Source: Podospora pseudocomata
Lineage: Eukaryota; Ascomycota; Sordariomycetes; Sordariales; Podosporaceae
Reading direction: 5' to 3'
Length of the DNA: 64,000 bases
Assembly (NCBI RefSeq): GCF_035222375.1
Contig: NW_026946363.1
Location: 2,728,001-2,792,000 of the forward strand
Under the pieces are notes generated by a model that was not told the origin of the DNA, did no database searches, and worked only from the letters and a program-made list of their open reading frames with translations. Both the position numbers and the translations under genes were made by a program. Numbering within the stretch: the stretch's first letter is position 1; each line of letters opens with the position of its first letter. Shown here in pieces: positions 35,455 through 46,100 of this stretch.

Positions 35455-37077
35455 TCCCACCGGCAGCCTCAACCCCCCGGGCGTCGTATCCTCAGCGATA
35501 GTATCCAGCTCCCCTCCCTCCTCGGCCCCAAACACGCTCTTGTGCCTCCTCTCCTCCATCTCAAAAACCAACCTGCTCAACTCGTTCAGCTCATTCTCGA
35601 TATCCCCCAACACCATGTTCCACAACTCCTCCCACTCCATCGCAATCTCCACCTGCGCCTTGACATTGTGCAGCGTCTTGCGCATCAGCCCCCACTCCTC
35701 CAGGATAGCCTCCATCTGCGCCACCGCCCTCCTGAGATCATCCGCCGACACGGCCGCAATGTCCTCCCTAGCCTGCAGTTCCTCAATCGCGCCGACATAG
35801 ACCTTAATCAACTCCTCGAACCGAATGATGGCGTTTTCCACCTCTTCCACCCCCTCGCGACCCCCAGCGGCGGCCCACTCGACGTCATCTTCGCTTTCCA
35901 GACCGCCAATTACCTCGGACGCTTTGGAGATCCACCCCCGGATTTGTTCCGCCGCGCCGATGAGTGCCCTGGTGGCTACTTGGGCTGTTGGAATGGCCGA
36001 GACTTTGCTAGACAGAGATTCAGCATCTGGGAGTTGCAACGATGTTAGTTGCGCCAACTGGTTGGCAAACGAGGCTCGAGATAACGTGTAAATCGACCCG
36101 GGCCGTTGCAGACCCAGCGGGTTAAATGCAATCGAATCCGGGTTGAAAACGTCTCCAGAAGGCGGGGTGGCTGGACTAAACGTGCGCGACGTTGTTGTCG
36201 TTGGAGGCGTATCTTTTGCCGGCGGCGGAGGTGGAATTTCTGGCGTCTGCGGTGGTGGCGGCGGTCGGGTATCCCTCGCGATATGCTCCTCCCTTGTATC
36301 CAACTGCGCCTTCACCCCATTGCCATTGGTGTGGTCAGGCAGACGATATTTATTCGTGTCCATTTCCAGCGGTTCTGTGGTAGTAATTTCTGGGAGCAGC
36401 TCTGGTTTTGGGTATGATGATAATTCTTGTTCGATACTCGGGGACGGAAAAGCGGGCGACTCGAGGGCCGGTTTGTTGTTGTTGTTGTTGCTGTGCGACG
36501 ATTTGTCCGACTTGAGGCTCGATCTCGAGGGGATTCGGATGATGTGACCCTTCCAGGGTCTACCCCTCCGTTCAATGACGGCAGCTGCGGAGTTGACCTG
36601 GTGTCCCTGGTCTAGTTTCCTAAGTTGCTCCTCTGGAAGACGGCCGATATCTTGATGGATGGGAGGAGGGGGCGAGGCGGTTTTGCGGGAGGAGCCAAAG
36701 CCGAGGGCTTTTAATCGCGCTGCTAGGCCTGGAGACGGCTTTCTTGCGCGATGGACTGATGCTGAAGGGCCGGGAGTGGTAGCCCGGGAAGAGGTTGCAG
36801 TGTCGTCTGCCGATAGCTGTTGCTGAGATTGGGCTTGTTTTTGTTGTTGTTGCGGGTTAGTGTTGTTAGTGTTAGTGGTAGTGTTTGGCGGGTCGCCGTT
36901 GTGGCGATCGCTGGTGGTGGTGCTGGTACCGTTACCGACGTGGTGTTGATCCGTCGTCTCGTACGCGCGAAGGGGCAAAAGATCGGGTGACTCGGACACG
37001 TCCGTCGCCGTGATAATCGGAGCGGTGAGTTCGTGATGGCTACTGCCTGGGGCAGCAGTAGTAGCAAGAGCCGTCAT
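33772..37077 (-). CDS. KAR9: Kar9 family microtubule plus-end / spindle-positioning protein
   Basis: A single intronless frame codes for 1101 residues from the ATG at 37077; the frame stays open a little farther upstream but with no ATG. The central half, about residues 330-760, is helical and Glu/Arg-rich. It carries the Kar9 pattern, for example AIIRFEELIKVYVGAIEELQ, AQMEAILEEWGLMRKTLHNVK and WEELWNMVLGDIENELNELS. In yeast Kar9 links EB1 (Bim1) on microtubule plus ends to a type V myosin and so orients the spindle and nucleus. The C-terminal third is Ser/Pro/Arg-rich and basic, with EB1-binding-like SxLP words (SSLPTPS, SKLPTLR, SSLPQPS). A run of 11 Gln sits near residue 547. The N-terminal 300 residues are low complexity. 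The extreme 3' end uses G-ending codons heavily. Confidence 0.88.
35419..35451. repeat. CTG/CAG trinucleotide repeat inside KAR9
   Basis: About eleven CTG units on the plus strand read as CAG on the coding strand and give a run of 11 Gln just before SNRF. Pure repeats of this kind change length readily, so alleles of different length are likely. Confidence 0.85.
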
Positions 37078-39156
37078 TCGGAACACTGGCTCGACTGAGC
37101 TCCCTCTTTTTTTTTTTACGGGCACTTGGACGGCAGCCGACAGCGACAGAGCGTTCTAGCTTGGCGGCGTCAGAGGGTGCGTATGCGAGCTGCGTTCTGC
37201 GTCTTTTCCCCATAAAAATCCCCCCCCCCCCCAGGGTCGGCTCTGGTCTGAATTCGCGATGGAGCGCAGTTTGCCTTGCGTTAGTGGTTGGATGACACGC
37301 CGCAGAGGGGAATTCTGCCGGGTTTCAATCGTGGTGTGTGGCAGCAAATGGCAGTGGGCCGATGCAAATGAAGAGACAAGTGACTGGTCGACAGCATCCC
37401 GTTTTGATCAGCAAGGTAGGTGCGATGTTATGAAGGCTGCTTCCAAAGAGAAATGGTTGGAAAGGGCAGAGCAGAGCCGAACAGAGCAGAGCAGAGCAAA
37501 TAGAGCAGAACAGAGCAGGCCCAAAAGGCCGACAGAAGTGCCAGAGGGGGCCAAGTTTATTATTATTAAAAGGGAACAATTCCCAGAGGCCTGTCTCGCC
37601 TCCTCTAGCTTGGGGGGTGTTAATCTTGTGCTGGGTGCCCTTCGGGAACCCGCAGTCGCGTTCGATGGGATCGTCCAATGAGCCCGGCGCCTTCCATGAG
37701 TGTTACCTTGCTCTCCAGATATTTACTGTGTAGTCCCCCAGAGCGCTCTTGACGATATCACAAAAAGCGAAGTTACAAGGTCGCAATATTCAGTGACTTC
37801 CAGAGCACAAGCACTACCCGATGACGGCAGTTCGCCAGCCCGGACGGGCGACGGGTGCTGAAACGCTTGATGGGGGCACAGGGATTCTAGAAGATTAAAC
37901 CTATTTCCGGTATGGTCGGCAAGCCAGGGGCCCCTTTCTAGCGTTGCGGGAACCACATGCTCGGGCCAAGGTTGGGCCTCTCTTCTTCTGTCGGCTGACG
38001 AGGCAGAGGGAATATATATCATGAAGAGATGACGATCGGCTTCACTTCTGCGGCCTGTCACTGAAGACACAGCAGCTAGGTCAAGCTCATGCAGCTGTCT
38101 TTTGTTTGCAAAGATCAGACGCTTCTGCTAATAATTACCTCACATAAGGTAACCATCAAGACGGGCCGCTGATGGCCGCTGCGGAGAGCAAAGAGAAATG
38201 CTGCAATGCAACCTGGATGGATGCTCCCGAGTCTGCATTGCAGTCAAACAGAACACCAATCATTGGCTTCAGCCGAGGTCAAAGTCGTGAAGAGATATTG
38301 AGAGATTCAAAAGAGAGAGATGCTCACCAGAGATCCAGACGTCTAGACCACTGCTCAACATCAGATGAAATGGAGACAGACGCCCAGATGTCGTAATGAA
38401 AAGAAGCCAGCCAGGTATGCACGTGGCCTTCTCAACATCTCCTCGCGTTGCCGGGGCGTTGCTCCGTGGCGAGAATGACAGAAAAGCATTACGAGACATT
38501 CCGCGGCTTCCGCTGTCAAGATCAAAGGGGTTCGTCAGTGATCGCAGGCTTCTCGCCGGTTGCTCTTGTGTCAGGAAACAAAAAATAAAAAAGCTTCGGC
38601 GGGGTTCGAGCTATGTGAACCAACGCGTTGGCAGTGGACCGTGTCCTCCTCATCTCCCCACCTTCCGTGTCGCAGACCAGGGGGTGGGCCATCGGTCCCC
38701 AATCCCCACCGGCGCTGCATCAAGCCATCGGGCCCCTTGGGCGAGAGCAGGCGAGACAGTCACAGGCAATTCTACCGCATGAAGTTATCTCATTTCTTCT
38801 GCCTGCCCACCCTCGCCCAACCTGCCTGCCCACAGAAATACCACACACAGCGGAATCGCCTGGACCTCGCTTTTTTCCCTTTTGCCTATCCATCCCCCCT
38901 CACCGGAAAACCCTCCCGAAAAACCCAGACGTTCAGTGTCTGAGACTTGCCTCCCGTTGTGCGTTGAGCCGTCTCTTGTTTACTTTCTGCCTCAATCAAC
39001 CACCAACGACAGCCACTCGCCCACTGGGCTCCCTGCCGTGGAACAACACACTTTGCTCTGTTCAAGACGCTGCAACAGCCTTCCTACCAGACAGAAAGAA
39101 ACGACGTCATCGCCGACGATCGCTCTTGGTATACCGGAATAGGCACACTCCGGCCT
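37078..39156. other. Divergent intergenic region between KAR9 and the 602-residue protein gene
   Basis: Both neighbours read away from this 2.1-kb stretch. It holds a C run at 37221-37232, an AGAGCAG-type repeat at 37466-37519, and from about 38640 a C/T-rich leader for the plus-strand gene. Open frames such as 37259-37681 (+) owe part of their length to the simple repeat and show no domain. Confidence 0.5.
37466..37519. repeat. Imperfect AGAGCAG/AACAGAGCAG tandem repeat
   Basis: The words agagcag, aacagagcag and aatagagcag follow each other about seven times with small changes. It is a simple-sequence repeat in the KAR9 upstream region. Confidence 0.7.
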
Positions 39157-40965
39157 ATGGCCTTTTACCTCTCGTCCTCACTCGATATCAAGATGGCAGC
39201 TGCTTCTGGTGAGCCCGCCAGCGGACGCTGTGCCTCTCCTCCGCTCGACAAAGCTCCCGGCCCGGCCCTCGGCCCTCGCTCTGACCCGACACGCTGCCTT
39301 TCGGTGGGCTCGACCGTCTCTCATGGCTCCGCAACTACAGAAGCCTCGAATGTGCGCGAGTCTCTTGGGAGCGACAGCTCGGCCTTCTCACGCCAGTCCT
39401 CAGAGAGCTACCGTCCCTCTCGCGTCTCTGATATCTACACGGGCAATCTTCCACTCAATAATCGGGACTCGATGAACGGCATGGATATGCCCTACACGCC
39501 AGTGACACCGTCGGGATCCAGGAGCTCGAGCAGGCGCCGGGGTTACATGCGTCCCCAGGGAACTGACTTCGCTGCCAGCGCCCGCGCTCGGGAGAGCGTC
39601 CTGAGCCTCGGGAGCATCGCACATCTTCAGTACTACTTTGCACGGACCGGTTTGCTGGACGGGAAGGGTGGTCGGCTGGCACGCAAAAGAGACAGCAAGG
39701 CACAAACACTGGATCTTTCTTCGCTCGATTCCGTGTCGTTTTCTAGTCTCAAGGCCCCGGTCAGTGACCATGACTCGAGCTACGCATCCATGGGAAGCAG
39801 CCCGGATCTGGGTGCGCACAGTAGCTTTGTCAGTTTGGCCGGCGGTTCCCTCGTCGAATCGCCCACCGATGAGCAACACCCGGAGGAATTCTATTCCGAG
39901 GACGAGTACGACGAGGAGGATCTCAATATGCCCCCTCCGACGACCAGCACATACATTCACCGAGAAAAGGCAGTCCCAAAGCCGCCGACGGTTGCTGAAT
40001 TAAGAACCGAGCTCACAAACGCCCTCGATACTGCCAAAAGATCACTGAAGGAAGCAAAAGACGCCAAGGCCCCACCAGACGATTCACCCAAGATTTCCAT
40101 TCATTTGACTGATGACCAGGGAGCCGACTCCCGCGCACGTTCGGGGTCTACCAGAAGCACCCGGAGCAATAGGAGCAATATTGGGTGGTTTGAAATTCAG
40201 GGCATGCACATCCTTGATGTCATGACGCTGGCTATCCGGGCGGCCAAGATCTATTACACATCCCACGACCGACCTGACCGCCTGGATGCCATCAAGTCGG
40301 AAAAGGAGATTCGCAGTGCCTTGCTCTCTGTGATGGAGGTGCTCAAGCGTATGGCAACTCGGGGGTTCTCTGGCGGCATGCGTGAGGACGAGTTCCACAC
40401 TATGAATGAATGGATCTCCGGGCTCCACAGCATGCTGGCTGCTGAGGCTGAGATAGAGGCTGCCGAGGCTGCTGAGCGGGAGGGATGGACTTGGTTGCGC
40501 GATGAAGGGTGGGAGGGCCGCGAAATTCAGCGCGAGGAAGCCTTCATACAGTCGATGCTGCACGGCATCAAGGACCCCATCGAGAACATGCCAACCATTC
40601 CCACATGGGTCCCCATTGACCGGACGAAGCCTTTGAGTGAGCAAACGCTCCCCACACCGTTTCTTGCGTCCCTGTCCAACGGTCAGCGTCTGGTTCACTT
40701 GCACAACTGTGCGGTTCGCAAGTCTCGCCGGAGGTTTGGTGCCATCGCCTCGTTCCATGGCGACACCCAGAAGCCATATCGCGCCGCTGACAACTTGCGC
40801 TACTGGCTCAAGGCGGCCGAGCTACGATGGGAGGTGCTGCTCAAGACCGATGCTCTTGGCCTCCAGTACAACACAAGCCCGCAACTCTGGCTTGACTTTG
40901 AGGATGCCATTCTCCAATGGTGCCGAACAGTACGCGGCGAGATTACCGCCGAGCTGGAGGGCTAG
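39157..40965 (+). CDS. Fungal protein of unknown function, Ser-rich N-terminus and folded helical C-terminal half
   Basis: An intronless frame codes for 602 residues. I do not recognise a named domain. Residues 1-250 are Ser/Pro/Arg-rich and likely disordered, with an acidic patch EEFYSEDEYDEEDLN near 250-262. A short stretch near 280-300 looks like coiled coil (LRTELTNALDTAKRSLKEAKDAK). From about 345 the sequence looks folded and well conserved in style: WFEIQGMHILDVMTLAIRAA, then IRSALLSVMEVLKRMA, WISGLHSMLAAEAEIEAAEA, and near the end YRAADNLRYWLKAAELRWEV and LWLDFEDAILQWCRTVRGEI. It has no membrane helix or signal peptide. A second ATG at 39193 (start MAAASGEP) has a better context, CAAGATGGC, and may be the true start, giving 590 residues. 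Coding status is sure from length and codon pattern; function is not known. Confidence 0.85.
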   Translation: MAFYLSSSLDIKMAAASGEPASGRCASPPLDKAPGPALGPRSDPTRCLSVGSTVSHGSATTEASNVRESLGSDSSAFSRQSSESYRPSRVSDIYTGNLPLNNRDSMNGMDMPYTPVTPSGSRSSSRRRGYMRPQGTDFAASARARESVLSLGSIAHLQYYFARTGLLDGKGGRLARKRDSKAQTLDLSSLDSVSFSSLKAPVSDHDSSYASMGSSPDLGAHSSFVSLAGGSLVESPTDEQHPEEFYSEDEYDEEDLNMPPPTTSTYIHREKAVPKPPTVAELRTELTNALDTAKRSLKEAKDAKAPPDDSPKISIHLTDDQGADSRARSGSTRSTRSNRSNIGWFEIQGMHILDVMTLAIRAAKIYYTSHDRPDRLDAIKSEKEIRSALLSVMEVLKRMATRGFSGGMREDEFHTMNEWISGLHSMLAAEAEIEAAEAAEREGWTWLRDEGWEGREIQREEAFIQSMLHGIKDPIENMPTIPTWVPIDRTKPLSEQTLPTPFLASLSNGQRLVHLHNCAVRKSRRRFGAIASFHGDTQKPYRAADNLRYWLKAAELRWEVLLKTDALGLQYNTSPQLWLDFEDAILQWCRTVRGEITAELEG

Positions 40966-42072
40966 GTGCCACCGAAAAAAAAACAAGCATCGGCAAGCGT
41001 TATTACCTGCCCAGCAGGAGACGTGGTCAGCAATCAAAACCAGGTGGGTTCGGCACTGCAGATGCCTCTGGAGAACATACGCACCAGCTTATCACAAAAT
41101 CTTCCTGGGGAGAGGGGGAAAAAATCGGGACGGATAGGAGGGGGACAGGCTGGCAGGATATGACGACTGAAAGATGTTACGACCTGATAGACGGCTTGGC
41201 CCCTCGTCCGCCTTTTTTTTTTTTTTCGCTTCACAAACACTTTTGTCTATTCTTGATACCTTTTTTCCTTTACGGCTGGGGTTGGGCCTCCACACCTGCC
41301 CTTTTTGGTTTCAATAACCACATAATCCTGGATCATACCTGGCTTCTTGACAGCTTTTACGATGGACTATTCCTTGGCCTTTTGTCCAACTTTTGTCAAC
41401 ACAGGCAGATGTAGGGGGTTTTGTTCATGTTGGGCTTTTTCGTTATATTCTGCCTGTATATACTTTCAAAATGTTTGTTTGGGAAAGGAGAGACATGACG
41501 AGTTTGGGGGGGTTTCCACACTTTTACGCATACAAAACATTACCTCCTTTTTTTATTTTACTTCGTTCGGGCTTGTTGTGGTCCGCCTTGTTACCTTTTT
41601 TTATTTTTACTTGGGTTTCTTATCACTACTTCTTCATTTATATACCCCCTTTTATCAGCATCATCATCATTATCAGCATTAAAAGAAACATTGAAATACC
41701 AACACAAAGCTCACATACACACACATTGGGATTTGGGGCGTTTGTAATGGGTTTTGTTTGGGGGAAAGGTTGGAAAGAGAGGGGGACTGGGCGGAGGAAG
41801 AGGTGGGAGAGGAAAAGGGGTGTTAATTAGGATGAGGGGAACAGAGAGAGTATATATATATATATGTAGATGTGTCAATCAAAGGCTGAGGTTTTTCAAC
41901 CCTTGATATGTTGATGTATGTTTGTGGGCTTGTTTTTGACTATGTATGTTAAGTTTCAAGATTAAAATTGAGGGCAGACTGTAATACTATTTTAAGAATG
42001 TTACTGTTAGTGAGAAGAGAACAAATAACGAACACTTTCTCTAATTATAAGTCATTATCACCTAGAATTAAT

Positions 42073-42119
42073 TCTCTCTCTCACACACACTCCCACACAC
42101 ACTCTCACACACACTCTTT
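42073..42119. repeat. CT/CA microsatellite
   Basis: Alternating CTCTCT and CACACACA blocks separated by TCC or TCT units form a compound dinucleotide repeat. Confidence 0.75.
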
Positions 42120-42136
42120 CATACTTGTATAGGATT

Positions 42137-42180
42137 ATCTATAGCTAGCATAAATTGTTAGCTATCAGCTAGCTATAGAT
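42137..42180. repeat. Perfect 13-bp inverted repeat with 18-base loop
   Basis: The left arm atctatagctagc (42137-42149) is the exact reverse complement of the right arm gctagctatagat (42168-42180). The DNA or a transcript could fold into a hairpin. It lies in AT-rich DNA between two 3' ends. No transposase or flanking target duplication is visible. Confidence 0.75.
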
Positions 42181-43160
42181 GATTCCAATCGTCTACAGCC
42201 GCTATACACCGTTACCGGCCGCAAAATTTAGCTCCAAGCTTTTAGGGTTTATTACTTTATGCCATAAGTTCTCTCTTTGTCTCTATGATCCGGCTAGATC
42301 CTGGAGACACGTAACGAGTTCTTATTTTTCTTTATAATTCTTGTTCAGATCCTAGAGAAGTGTAGGCGTAAAAGTATCTCTTGCTTTTAAAGGCTATATA
42401 TACTTCCAAACTTAATCAGTCATGTTGTTTAAGTTTTAAAAGAACACCTCCAGAGATGCATATTCACAGTCGCTATCATCAAGTAAATCTCAAATAAAAG
42501 GGATTCTCTGCCACTTAAATGCTTACTTACTTCTCTTCCCGTCACACCTCCCCTCCCTTATGTAGGTATGCACAATGCTGTGATTGATCCTCAGTTATCC
42601 CTTTTATACATAATCCAACACCTCTCCCATCCTGATCAACCACTCCTTTTTTCCACCCCTCAACTACCCCCATGCAAAAAGCTCCTAGAGCAAAGTAAAT
42701 TCGCAATTATCAAATATCCTCCTCCTCTATTGATCTACCCTGTGCGTGAATGGGTATCGTAATGTGATGATATGCCTTGAGTAAGACGCTGAAAAGTCTG
42801 AGGCATGAAGACGGGGCGATGCCTGCTTGTCTGGTGTGGTGATAGCCCACCCTTTGACCCCCTCTCTGCCTTTTACCCCCTTTCCCTCTCCCAGCACCAC
42901 GCAAAGACAAAAAAAATGAAACTCCTCTCTTTAATGCACCGCGCCGCCCAATGCTGTGAGTGAACTACAATGCTCATGTTTATGACCCCCTTCCCCTGAA
43001 AAGAACCCCCCCTTATGTCGTTATATACAGTATCGTCCGATGCACGTAAGTCGTCATCGAAACACAGAAAAAAGCTTCGTGAAACATCGACTGAGATGAA
43101 AAAAAGTCAATGCTATGAACGCAACCCGCATCCCAGGGGATGAATCCACTATGGCAGATG

Positions 43161-46100
43161 TTAACGAGGCATGGCCGAAATTCCACCTCCGCCTCCACCC
43201 CGAGGGTAAGACGAGCCCTTGCTTCTGCTGCTGCCACCTGCCGATTTGGCTGAAGAACCTCCACGCTTGCTTACACCTCCTGAATTGCGGCTGTATCCAT
43301 TGCTGCCCCGTCCACCTTTCTTCTTGTAGTAGGACCCGCCACCGCTTCTGCTGCCATAGCCAGAACCTTGATGCTGAGAGTTGGAGGCGGCTTTGGCAAG
43401 CCTCTCAGCATCAGCTTCCCTCTGCATTGCTTTAAGCTCTCGATGAAAGGCTGCCACCTCGGGGTTCACAAAGGGAGCACCAGCGCCATACCGTGATCCA
43501 CTCGCCATATCTTCCTCGTCGTCAAAGTCACCAAACTCCTCCTCTCCATCACTGATCACAATGACGTCTCGATTCCCCTTCTTCCTTATATGAGCTTTGG
43601 GGGCGATTGTGGCAGCGCCAGAATACTGATTTCTGCTGGGATCCTGGTTGCTCATCATCTCCTGGTACTGTTGGTGCAGCTGTTGAATCAGGGGCACAAA
43701 GTGAGAACCCCACTGGTCTACTTTGTCAGGAGTGACGCCGCGGATGGTGTACATCTTGGCCGGAGTCGTTGTCCAACGAGCGATCATTTCGCGATACTGT
43801 TGATCCGTGAAAAAGGGGCGAATATGGTTTGTCTCGGCCCTAATCTGTATCTCAAGCTGCTTCGCTTCAAAAAGGAAATGATCCGTGATAACTTGATGGA
43901 CCTGGTCCAGTTGAGAGAAATCAAATGGCCTAAGCTTATCCAGGGTCTGCTGGTGCCGTGAAGCAGTGCGATGATGACGAGATGGGGCGGCGGCGTCAAA
44001 GTCCACTTCCTCCTCGTAGTTGGATACCACGAAATTGTCCTTGGCATAGCCATTGGCATGTCGCGGCCTGTGGTCTTGGATATCTTCGTCTTCATCACCG
44101 GAACCGAGTTCGTCTCCAAAATCTCCTTCGGCCTCATCATCAATGAACTGTCGACCCCGCCGAGGCGCCAGCCGCTTTCTCGCTGGTGCAGAAACAGGCG
44201 ACGACACATTGGTAGAGGGCGGTGCTCGAACCATTGCTTCGGATTTGACCAGGCACTTGCGGGAGAAAAGATCCTGCTCGGGCATCAAGATGGTCAGTCT
44301 TGTCCCGCTGGACCAGAAGTGTCTGAAATTCTCCTTGGAGACCTAAGACACAGGTGTTGTCAGTACAAAAGGCAAAGATAAACTCAAGGGTGTTGTTGCT
44401 TACGTGGTAGTAAAGATTAAGACCGCCGTTTGCGCTCGTCTCCGCTGTGCTATGAATTATCTTAACCCTCTCCATCTCGATAATGACAGGATAGATGGCT
44501 GTGTTTTTGATGCCAGGTGCTATGCCAAAGCCTGGCAGGTGTTGGTAGTTCTTCTTATCTCGCCCGGCCATAGCGGAAGCGAGTTTACCGATAGAGCCGC
44601 CTTTGGCACCCATGCCGGGAATCAAGTCAATGATAGCCTTGGCCCAGTCAGTGCGGTCCACCTGCTTAAGAGTGACTCTCTCGCCGAGAAGGCAAAAGTC
44701 ACACTGCTTGTTGCAGTTGGCAGCATTGAAGTCTTCCCCAAAATACCCCAGCAGCTGCGTCCGACGACAAGAAGTCGTGTTCAGACAATAAAACGTCATC
44801 CTATCTAGCAGCTCCAGCTGCTTGTCCTTCTCAGCCTGTGACCGCACGTGCTTGCCGTCCTTATCAAGCTCATCTTTTTGCACCATGCGCCTCAGACTGG
44901 TCACGTCGCCGTAGGAAAAGTAAAGGATGCAGTCGGCAGGCTTCCCATCACGCCCAGCGCGCCCGGTCTCCTGATAGTACCCTTCCATGGTTTTTGGAAG
45001 AGAGACGTGGATGACAAAACGCACATCTGGCTTGTCAATTCCCATGCCAAAGGCTATCGTGGCAACAATGACGTGAATTTCATCATCCTGCCACTTCCGC
45101 TGAATCTCCGGCCTGTCGTCCAATCCGGCATGGTACGGCGCTGCCTTGATGCCATACTTCTCCACAAGCTTCCCAGCAATGCCCTCACAAGAAGCGCGGG
45201 ACGTCGTGTAGATGATGCCGGTTTGATTCTTGTATCTGGTGGCGATCAAACTGCCGAGCGGGTCGACATAGGTTGGGGGTTTGGGAAAGACCTCATAATA
45301 GAGATTGGGCCGGTTGAAGCTCTGCATGAAGAGTTTACAGCCTGTCATTCCAAGCTGATGCTGAACATCTTTCCGAACACTCTCGGTCGCCGAGGCGGTT
45401 AAGGCCATCACCGGGACACCTGGGAACTGCTTTCGGAACTCGCCCAAAGCTTTGTAGTCGGGACGAAAATCGTGACCCCACTGACTGACACAATGGGCTT
45501 CATCAATGACCAAACGAGCAAACTTGCCTCTCTGGTGCAGCATCTTAAGTGCGCGCCGGATCTGGGTGTTCTCGTTGGCGAGCATCTCCGGGGTAACGTA
45601 GAGCAGCTGGTAGAAATTTTCCGGCGTCTCGTGGTTGAGTTTCCCCAGTATATGTCGTTTGTGAGCTGCCGCCAGGTTTCCATTGAACGCCACAGCCAGG
45701 ATATTGATCCTTTCCATGTGCTCAACTTGGTCACTCATCAAACTGAGGAGAGGTGACACCACAATGGTAACACCTTTTGTTTTTCCACTTTGAACAACCG
45801 CGGGAAGTTGATAACACAACGATTTTCCACCTCCTGTCGGCATCATGACAAAGGCATCCTCTCCGGCAAGAGTGCAGTTGATGGCTGGGAGCTGGTTATG
45901 GCGGAAGTTGACGAGCCGAAAGCGGTCTTTCAGAGCTCGAAGGACATCTGCAGACCAGGGGAACTGCAGGAGCTCAGGCGGAATGGCAGTCTTCCGTACC
46001 ACAGGTGGTGCAAGCTTCGCAAGAGCTCGCCTGGGTGGTGCGGGAGCACTATTGCTAGTGGCCTCAGACAACGTAGAGCGGGCAGCTGTTCGCACAGCGG

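Larger units (their letters stand above)
40966..43160. other. Convergent 3' region, AT-rich with simple repeats
   Basis: This lies between the stop of the 602-residue protein and the stop of the RecQ gene. T tracts occur near 41213-41227, a TA run near 41851-41864, a TC/AC microsatellite at 42073-42119, and a 13-bp inverted repeat at 42137-42180. Open frames at 40917-41414 and 41347-41830 are T-rich without a domain. No gene is supported. Confidence 0.5.

Noticed and set aside
37259-37681. 140-codon plus-strand frame
   Set aside because: Its middle is a translated AGAGCAG simple repeat and the rest has no domain.
38590-38640. ggggttcgagct word, tRNA candidate
   Set aside because: The T-stem pairing is incomplete and there is no A box at a suitable distance.
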